From NCBI GenBank assembly GCA_029287275.1, contig JARFRL010000203.1, positions 1-11,223 on the forward strand: a stretch of DNA of 11,223 nucleotides, written 5' to 3'. The notes under the pieces were generated by a model. It had not been told where the DNA came from and did no database searches. It saw only the letters and a list, made by a program, of their open reading frames with translations. Below, one piece after another: positions 6,891-11,223 of this stretch. Every line of letters starts with the position of its first letter. The stretch's first letter is position 1. A program made the position numbers and the translations under genes. The stretch is from Pontiella desulfatans (GTDB lineage Bacteria > Verrucomicrobiota > Kiritimatiellia > Kiritimatiellales > Pontiellaceae).

Positions 6891-6954
6891 CAAAGTCGAA
6901 GGTCTGAAGGTCCAAGGTCGCGGACGTTTGACTTTCGATCTTCAGACTTTCGAC
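6891..6954. repeat. Facing arrays of degenerate heptamer repeats forming an 18-bp inverted repeat
   Basis: From 6891 the sequence reads as heptamers CAAAGTC, GAAGGTC, (T)GAAGGTC, CAAGGTC. From 6930 it reads as inverse-complement heptamers GACTTTC, GATCTTC, (A)GACTTTC. Arms 6895-6912 and 6937-6954 pair over 18 bp with two mismatches around a 24-nt loop. This fills most of the cysI-cysH gap. The period of seven and the inverted arrangement suggest a dispersed short-repeat family rather than a gene-specific site. A transcript hairpin is likely from base pairing, but its role is unknown. Confidence 0.7.
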
Positions 6955-6980
6955 GGAACGTTTTGAGACTTGTTAAAAAT

Positions 6981-7703
6981 ATGAACGCACTAGACAATTT
7001 ATTCCAAGGCGTTGGCCCCAAGGACTCCCTTGAGGTGCTTTCGCGGGCGATCGATCATTTCGGCGAAGACATCTGCATGGCCACCAGTTTTCAGCTGGGC
7101 GGACTCGTGCTGCTCGACATGCTGCACCGCGTCGGAAAGCCCGTGCGCGTGTTCTCGATCGACACCGGCCGCCTGCCGGAGGAAACCTACGAGTGCGCGG
7201 AATCGATCCGGCGCAAGTATGGCATCAACGTCGAATGGGTGTTCCCGCGCCACGAAACGGTTCAGGCGCTGGAAACCGAAAAAGGCCTTTTTTCCTTCAA
7301 GGAGAGCGTCGAGAATCGGCAAGAGTGCTGCGACATCCGCAAGGTCGAACCCCTTGGCCGCGCGCTCGAGGGCTACAGCGCTTGGATCACCGGCAGAAGA
7401 CTGGACCAGAGCGAAACCCGCAACGGGTTGGAATTCATTGAAACGGACCCGGTTCATGAAGGGCTCGTGAAAATCAATCCGCTGATTCATTGGTCCAAAC
7501 CGGAGTTGTGGTATTACGTCGAGGAAAACCGCGTGCCGCACAACCGCCTGTACGACGAGGGCTATCTCTCGATCGGGTGCGCGCCCTGCACGCGCCCCTG
7601 CCGCGAAGGCGAGACCGAACGCGCCGGACGTTGGTGGTGGGAAAGCCCCGAGCACAAGGAATGCGGCCTGCACCTCAACTACAAGAACGGCGGCGGCATT
7701 TAG
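6981..7703 (+). CDS. cysH: Adenylyl-sulfate / phosphoadenylyl-sulfate reductase, iron-sulfur type
   Basis: The 240-residue protein reduces activated sulfate (APS or PAPS) to sulfite with thioredoxin-type reductants, feeding the CysJI enzyme encoded just upstream. Family features are the PP-loop-like SFQLGG (36-41), SIDTGRLPEETYE (59-71) and the C-terminal KECGLH with catalytic C228. The Cys-Cys pair 116-117 (ECCDIRKVEPL) and C200-x2-C203 (CAPCTRP) are the 4Fe-4S ligands. These are present in APS reductases and absent from the PAPS-specific E. coli enzyme, so APS is the more likely substrate. I chose the ATG at 6981 because MNALDN begins the conserved part. An in-frame TTG at 6963, with GGA seven bases upstream, would add six residues and cannot be excluded, as neither start has a strong ribosome binding site. 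The gene sits 108 nt after cysI behind a hairpin and heptamer repeat, so its expression may be uncoupled from cysJI. Confidence 0.95.
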   Translation: MNALDNLFQGVGPKDSLEVLSRAIDHFGEDICMATSFQLGGLVLLDMLHRVGKPVRVFSIDTGRLPEETYECAESIRRKYGINVEWVFPRHETVQALETEKGLFSFKESVENRQECCDIRKVEPLGRALEGYSAWITGRRLDQSETRNGLEFIETDPVHEGLVKINPLIHWSKPELWYYVEENRVPHNRLYDEGYLSIGCAPCTRPCREGETERAGRWWWESPEHKECGLHLNYKNGGGI

Positions 7704-7814
7704 CCGCGAATCTTCATACATACTTTCAATGGTTGGAATAGAGTTAAAATACCCGTACTAGCCGACGGATTTTTATCTCGCCGACGCGCCGCGTTCGCAG
7801 GCCCGCGTATTCAA

Positions 7815-7822
7815 CTGATCAG
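7815..7822. repeat. Palindrome CTGATCAG upstream of the sigma-54 promoter
   Basis: This perfect 8-bp palindrome is centred about 90 bp upstream of the -24 element. That is in the range where sigma-54 enhancer-binding proteins attach. No specific regulator can be named, and an 8-bp palindrome can occur by chance. Confidence 0.3.
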
Positions 7823-7839
7823 AAGCATGTTACAAACTC

Positions 7840-7860
7840 CGGGAAATTTTATCCTTCCCG
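7840..7860. repeat. Inverted repeat CGGGAA-N9-TTCCCG upstream of the sigma-54 promoter
   Basis: Exact 6-bp arms flank a T-rich 9-bp centre, about 46-66 bp before the -24 element. It could be an activator site or a weak hairpin ending cysH transcription. No T-run follows the right arm, so the first reading is slightly favoured. Confidence 0.35.
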
Positions 7861-7905
7861 TTCCCCTGTTCATATCAATTCTCAAAATCAGTCACGAACT
7901 CGACA

Positions 7906-7921
7906 TGGCACGCATGTTGCA
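7906..7921 (+). promoter_or_regulatory. Sigma-54 (RpoN) promoter of the polysaccharide operon
   Basis: TGGCAC (7906-7911), five bases, then TTGCA (7917-7921) matches the sigma-54 consensus TGGCAC-N5-TTGCW, including the invariant GG and GC ten bases apart. Transcription would start near 7932, giving a leader of about 45 nt before the ATG at 7978. Sigma-54 polymerase needs an ATP-dependent enhancer-binding activator. None is encoded in the window. Sigma-54 control is known for exopolysaccharide operons such as Vibrio syp and PEP-CTERM-linked clusters. Confidence 0.85.
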
Positions 7922-7967
7922 ATAAGACCCTTGTTGGACTTATCCAAGCCTTTGTGGAGCTGTTTTT

Positions 7968-7973
7968 GAGGAG
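7968..7973 (+). promoter_or_regulatory. Ribosome binding site deciding the sugar transferase start
   Basis: GAGGAG lies 4 nt before ATG 7978. It rules in favour of this ATG over the in-frame GTG at 7954, which has no such site and would place the GAGGAG inside the gene. Confidence 0.75.
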
Positions 7974-7977
7974 CTTA

Positions 7978-8715
7978 ATGAAGAAACGACAATATGGAGA
8001 TCACGCGGCGCTTGAAACCGCGCTCGCCAAGCGAACCACTACTAGTGGACGCCTTCTCGGAACGCTGAGTTACTGGCGGAAGCGCGCCATGTGGTCGGCG
8101 GCGGTCTCCTTCGCCCGCGCCCTTAAACGCCTGCTGGATTTATATGTCAGCCTCTTCTGCCTTGTGTTTCTGAGTCCACTGCTCGGGTTGGTCGCCTTGC
8201 TGATTAAACTGGAAGATCCGGCCGGGCCGGTTTTTTACACGCAAGATCGGGTCGGTCAATGGGGCCGGGTTTTTCGTTTTCCGAAATTCCGATCCATGGT
8301 TTCCAACGCGGATCAGATCAAGGACACCATTCTAGCGGATAACCAGCACGGGGAATCGATCACCTTCAAAATGAAAAAGGATCCGCGCGTGACGCGGACC
8401 GGCCGCGTTATCCGACGCTTGAGCATTGATGAGCTCCCTCAGATATGGTGCGTGCTTCGCGGCGACATGAGCCTGGTGGGACCGCGCCCGGCTCTGCCGC
8501 GGGAAGTCGCTCTTTACACCTACGCCGACCGGCGACGACTCGACGCGAAACCCGGCCTAACCTGTATCTGGCAGGTCAGTGGCCGCGGAGACATTCCCTT
8601 CGACCAACAGGTCAAACTCGACGAGCAATACATCAACAGCAAAAGTTTCTGGTTCGACGTCAAACTGCTGTTCAAAACCATTCCAGCCGTTTTGACCGGA
8701 AAAGGGGCGTACTAA
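7978..8715 (+). CDS. Polyprenyl-phosphate sugar-1-phosphate transferase (small, monotopic type)
   Basis: This 245-residue bacterial sugar transferase belongs to the WcaJ/PglC-type phosphoglycosyl transferases. These start glycan assembly by moving a sugar-1-phosphate from a nucleotide sugar to a lipid carrier at the inner face of the membrane. It has an N-terminal arm (1-46), one hydrophobic helix (about 52-77, with the SPLLGL proline that makes a re-entrant turn), DRVGQWG, FPKFRSM (101-107), then LSIDELPQIW with the catalytic Asp-Glu pair D151-E152. RGDMSLVGPRPALPRE, KPGLTCIWQVSGRGDI and the C-terminal DVKLLFKTIPAVL follow. All catalytic motifs are intact. It lacks the N-terminal multi-helix and CoA-binding-like domains of long WcaJ forms. 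The sugar cannot be told from sequence. It is the first gene after the sigma-54 promoter and ends 2 nt before the next start, so it very likely leads the operon. Confidence 0.94.
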   Translation: MKKRQYGDHAALETALAKRTTTSGRLLGTLSYWRKRAMWSAAVSFARALKRLLDLYVSLFCLVFLSPLLGLVALLIKLEDPAGPVFYTQDRVGQWGRVFRFPKFRSMVSNADQIKDTILADNQHGESITFKMKKDPRVTRTGRVIRRLSIDELPQIWCVLRGDMSLVGPRPALPREVALYTYADRRRLDAKPGLTCIWQVSGRGDIPFDQQVKLDEQYINSKSFWFDVKLLFKTIPAVLTGKGAY

Positions 8716-8717
8716 CA

Positions 8718-10655
8718 ATGAGCGAACAGCAAAACGCGCGCGTCGAAACGCCCTATCGCCAGGCCGTGCTTTTCGCGCTCAAGCCGGAGCCGCCCCCGTT
8801 AGGCTCCATCACCGATCATACCCCCGCGTACCTGCTCCCGCTGGCCGGAAAATGCCTTGCCGACCGGATGCTCGGCCGTTTGGCCGATATCGGTGTTTCA
8901 GAGGTCTTCATCCTCATCCAAGGAGACTCGAACGCCGGCGCGGCGTTTTTCGAGGATGGAACCCGCTGGGGCGTCAACATCCAACTGATCGACGTCCGTT
9001 CACCGGAACAGGCGGTTGAACGATTGAAGGTTATCAACCTCGAGCCTCCTTTTCTACTGGGGGATCTGTATCGTTTTCCCGTGCTGGACGAGACCAGTCT
9101 GAAGGAACTGAGCGACGCGGGAACCGCGCTGGTGACCCATTCCGACGGGGAACCAACCGGATGGGCCGCCCTCGCATCCGACGCGTTGGAAACCTGCCGC
9201 GCCGCGGAAAACCCCGACAAACTTTTCGACATCCTCGCGGCGACAACCAACCACCGCGTCATGGAGGCCAACGTGCTCAGCTGCGTGTCCGCGCGGGATC
9301 TCCTTCTATCCCTGGACGTGTTGCTGGGCAATAAAGTCAACAGTCAGGTCGTCTCCGGAGCCTCTGGAGATCCCGGGCTATGGATTGGCGCCGGGAGCGT
9401 CATTCATCCCACGGTCGACCTCGCGCCTCCGGTTTGGATTGGCGAAAACTGCCGAATTGGTCGGCGGACCCAACTTGGCCCGAACGTCACGATTTCCGAC
9501 AACTGCGTGTTGGGAGAAAGATCAATCATCACCCGTACCTGCGTCCTGCCCGGAACCAGCATCGGCGATGAGCTGGAGTTGGACGAAACGGTCGCCGATC
9601 GGAATTATCTGGCCTACGCGGACGCCGGCCAAACGGTCGCCATACCGGACCCCTTCCTCATCGCGCCGAACAAACCGCTTGCCGTGGCTTCCATGCTGGG
9701 CGCGTTTCTGGGCCGTTTGCTCGCGTTGCTCCTGTTGCCGCCCACCCTGCCGGCGCTGGCGTTGGTCTGGCTGACGGGACTCGCCTGCGGACAGCGGCGC
9801 CCCATCGAAGTCGTGGAATGCGTCCGCCTGCCCGCTCCGACCGACCCCATGCTCTGGAAGACCTTCGGCAACCGCCGCTGGGCCGCGGGCGCGCATCGCG
9901 GATGGAACGCGCTCCGCGACACGCGGATCTTGAAGGTCCTGGCCGCCATTCCGAACATCGCCCTTGGCCGGCTCCACTGGGTGGGTCTCGCCCCGAGAAC
10001 CGTGGAAGAGACCATGGCTTTATCCGAAGATTGGAAAATGCTTTATCTGGGAAGCAAACCCGGGCTCTTCCAACTGGCGGAGATCGATCAGCGCCACATC
10101 GGCGAATCCTCGGAGGACCAGCAATTCAGTTCCGAGGCGTTTTACGCCGCCTCTCAATCGGTTCGACAGGATATGCGAATCGTTTTGCGCGGCCTGTTCT
10201 CGCCGCGGCCGCGCCACGCTCCGGCCGATCAAACAGCCATTCTGACGTTGTCGACCGGAGACACGGCCATCGACCAGCTGCACGATTTCCTTCATCACGA
10301 ATTAAACTCGCGGAGCGTTTCCAAGGTAAAAACCGAAGCCATCATCACCGCCGCGCATGAAGCGATGACGAACGTCATCAAGCACGCCTATGATCTCAAG
10401 CCCGGGCTTCCCGTCCAGCTGCATCTTCGCGGCGACGCCGAACGCGTGGAGCTTGAACTCTTCGATAAAGGAAAAGAGTTCAAGCCGGAAACCATCGCGA
10501 AACCCGACTTTTCCGAAGCCGCCAGCGGCGGATTCGGTTGGCATCTGATTAATTCCATCGCCGATCAGGTCGGCGCGAGCCGTCTCAACGGGTGGAATCA
10601 ATTAACGTTAGTGTTCGATCATAGCCCCGAAGGAGAAACCCAAGATGAGTATTAA
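8718..10655 (+). CDS. Multidomain fusion: nucleotidyltransferase-like, beta-helix, sugar-transferase-like and RsbW-type kinase domains
   Basis: This 645-residue protein has four readable parts. Residues 1-215 resemble a sugar nucleotidyltransferase (YLLPLAGKCLADRMLGRLADIG), but the Gly-rich GxGTRL loop and its Lys are absent. Residues 220-297 are hexapeptide-type left-handed beta-helix repeats (WIGAGSVIHPTV, WIGENCRIGRRTQLGPNVTI, CVLGERSII). Residues 326-495 follow a bacterial sugar transferase: a hydrophobic helix (about 330-356), LHWVGLAPRTVEE in place of LVGPRP, KPGLFQL at 447 and a C-terminal DMRIVLRGLF. The catalytic Asp-Glu is missing (LAAIPN). Residues 505-640 form an RsbW/SpoIIAB-type ATPase, with N-box E548-x3-N552-x3-H556, DKGKEF (583) and GGFGWHLI (604). 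The ATG at 8718 lies 2 nt after the previous stop, with AAAGGGG upstream. The following STAS gene overlaps by 11 bp. Domain calls are from motifs; serine-kinase and anti-sigma or anti-effector activity is inferred. Confidence 0.82.
   Translation: MSEQQNARVETPYRQAVLFALKPEPPPLGSITDHTPAYLLPLAGKCLADRMLGRLADIGVSEVFILIQGDSNAGAAFFEDGTRWGVNIQLIDVRSPEQAVERLKVINLEPPFLLGDLYRFPVLDETSLKELSDAGTALVTHSDGEPTGWAALASDALETCRAAENPDKLFDILAATTNHRVMEANVLSCVSARDLLLSLDVLLGNKVNSQVVSGASGDPGLWIGAGSVIHPTVDLAPPVWIGENCRIGRRTQLGPNVTISDNCVLGERSIITRTCVLPGTSIGDELELDETVADRNYLAYADAGQTVAIPDPFLIAPNKPLAVASMLGAFLGRLLALLLLPPTLPALALVWLTGLACGQRRPIEVVECVRLPAPTDPMLWKTFGNRRWAAGAHRGWNALRDTRILKVLAAIPNIALGRLHWVGLAPRTVEETMALSEDWKMLYLGSKPGLFQLAEIDQRHIGESSEDQQFSSEAFYAASQSVRQDMRIVLRGLFSPRPRHAPADQTAILTLSTGDTAIDQLHDFLHHELNSRSVSKVKTEAIITAAHEAMTNVIKHAYDLKPGLPVQLHLRGDAERVELELFDKGKEFKPETIAKPDFSEAASGGFGWHLINSIADQVGASRLNGWNQLTLVFDHSPEGETQDEY
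10631..10635 (+). promoter_or_regulatory. Ribosome binding site of the STAS gene, inside the upstream coding sequence
   Basis: AGGAG lies 9 nt before ATG 10645, within the last codons of the kinase fusion. With the 11-bp gene overlap this indicates coupled translation of kinase and antagonist, as is common in spoIIA/rsb-type pairs. Confidence 0.7.
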
Positions 10656-10983
10656 AACCACCCTGGAAGGCAATATCATCATCATTGAAGCGGAGGACAA
10701 GCGACTGGACATGCAATCCGTGCCGGCGTTTAAAGATTCCGTCATCGGTCAACTTGCTCCGGGAAAAAGCATCGTGCTTGACCTGCGCGCGGTGGACTTC
10801 ATCGATTCCACCGGCCTCGGCGCGTTGTTGGCCATACTGCGGCGGGTCAAGGAAACCGACGGAACCATGGTTCTCGTCGAAGTGAGCGAACAGACGCTCG
10901 CCATGTTTCGCTTGGTGAAGATGACGCGCATCTTCGACATCTACGCGACTCGGGAAGAAGCCTTGAACCTTATGAACCGGTGA
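10645..10983 (+). CDS. STAS-domain anti-sigma-factor antagonist (SpoIIAA/RsbV type)
   Basis: The 112-residue single-domain protein fits the SpoIIAA/RsbV family in length and pattern. It has an N-terminal strand GNIIIIEAE, SIVLDLRAVDFIDSTGLGALLAIL with phosphorylatable Ser55 in the DSTGLG loop, then TMVLVEVSEQTLAMFRLVKM. In partner switching, the unphosphorylated form binds the RsbW-type kinase and releases its target; kinase phosphorylation of this serine breaks the binding. Its obvious partner is the C-terminal ATPase of the gene it overlaps by 11 bp. No sigma factor and no PP2C phosphatase is visible in the window, so the released target may be a sigma factor elsewhere, or a polysaccharide enzyme directly. 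Any phosphatase that resets Ser55 would lie outside the window. Family assignment is strong; the specific partner is inferred from the overlap. Confidence 0.94.
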   Translation: MSIKTTLEGNIIIIEAEDKRLDMQSVPAFKDSVIGQLAPGKSIVLDLRAVDFIDSTGLGALLAILRRVKETDGTMVLVEVSEQTLAMFRLVKMTRIFDIYATREEALNLMNR

Positions 10984-11005
10984 TCGATCCAACAGAGAAA
11001 ACACC

Positions 11006-11223
11006 ATGACGGAACTCGCGATATTGATGGTTAACTACAAAAGCCCCGCCTACACGGTGGATTGCCTCCGCTCGCTTGAGCTGGAACGCGCCACGGGCGC
11101 CGCGTTCAACGTGCTGTTGCTGGATAACGCCTCAGGCGACGAATCCGGTCCGGCCATACGAACCGCCATCGACGAAAACGGATGGGAAACCTGGGTCGAA
11201 TTCATCGAGTCCGAAGAAAACCT
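11006..11223 (+). CDS. Family 2 glycosyltransferase, 3' end beyond right edge
   Basis: The first 72 residues show the GT-A entry of a GT2 glycosyltransferase: ELAILMVNYKSPAYTVDCLRSL, then LLLDNASGDES, where the nucleotide-sugar-binding Asp sits in a DNAS motif typical of rhamnosyltransferase-like (WbbL-type) members. Such enzymes add sugars to the lipid-linked glycan started by the transferase at 7978. The ATG at 11006 lies 22 nt after the STAS stop, with a weak purine-rich AGAGAAA upstream, so it probably belongs to the same operon. Donor and acceptor cannot be read from this fragment, and the catalytic half is outside the window. Confidence 0.85.
   Translation, partial: MTELAILMVNYKSPAYTVDCLRSLELERATGAAFNVLLLDNASGDESGPAIRTAIDENGWETWVEFIESEEN

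Noticed and set aside
7687..7706. GCGGC/GCCGC stem across the cysH stop codon as a terminator
   Set aside because: The 5-bp stem lies mostly in coding sequence and has no following T-run.
7954..7977. GTG start for the sugar transferase at 7954
   Set aside because: GAGGAG immediately precedes the ATG at 7978, and the GTG has no ribosome binding site.
8445..8717. Upstream extension of the multidomain fusion into the sugar transferase gene
   Set aside because: The extension is low-complexity Arg-rich sequence read out of frame across the conserved transferase C-terminus. The ATG at 8718 directly after that gene's stop begins the recognisable domain.
10984..11005. Terminator between the STAS gene and the glycosyltransferase
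   Set aside because: The 22-bp gap has no stem of useful length or T-run; the genes are read as one operon.

Overview
This window comes from a G+C-rich bacterial chromosome. The organism makes menaquinone by the futalosine route, assimilates sulfate, and builds an extracellular or surface polysaccharide. GxxExxY-family genes, heptamer-type intergenic repeats and a sigma-54-driven polysaccharide operon would all fit a member of the Planctomycetes-Verrucomicrobia-Lentisphaerae-Kiritimatiellota group. That placement is only an inference, because no rRNA or other taxonomic marker is present.

Layout, left to right. (1) Positions 1-904, minus strand: a two-domain GxxExxY protein that runs off the left edge, preceded by a 39-codon truncated duplicate of its own 5' end. 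(2) Positions 909-3159, minus strand: mqnD, then a fusion of an MqnB-like nucleosidase with a UbiA/MqnP-like prenyltransferase. A 27-bp repeat (two ACGAATG words 18 bp apart) lies at three successive gene junctions of this strand. (3) Positions 3160-3336: a 177-bp AT-rich divergent intergenic region. (4) Positions 3337-7703, plus strand: cysJ, cysI and cysH. They encode both subunits of NADPH sulfite reductase and an iron-sulfur APS/PAPS reductase. A 90-bp gap with a GC hairpin and an inverted array of heptamer repeats separates cysI from cysH. (5) Positions 7704-7977: an intergenic region ending in a near-perfect sigma-54 (-24/-12) promoter. (6) Positions 7978 to the right edge, plus strand: a polysaccharide operon. 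It holds a catalytically intact polyprenyl-phosphate sugar-1-phosphate transferase, a 645-residue multidomain fusion, an overlapping STAS protein and the start of a family-2 glycosyltransferase.

The most unusual locus is 8718-10983. The fusion protein joins a degenerate sugar nucleotidyltransferase-like domain, a left-handed beta-helix, a degenerate membrane sugar-transferase domain and an RsbW-type anti-sigma-factor/serine-kinase ATPase. The next gene overlaps it by 11 bp and encodes a SpoIIAA-type STAS protein with the phosphorylatable serine in place. This looks like a partner-switching control unit built into a polysaccharide-synthesis operon, with its kinase attached to apparently inactive copies of the pathway's own enzymes. 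The closest established parallel is Vibrio fischeri syp, where sigma-54 transcription and a SypE/SypA kinase-phosphatase/STAS pair control polysaccharide. The domain architecture here is different.

The longest stretch without a gene is 7704-7977 (274 bp), so no gap exceeds 300 bases. No tRNA, rRNA, CRISPR array, insertion sequence or replication origin was seen.
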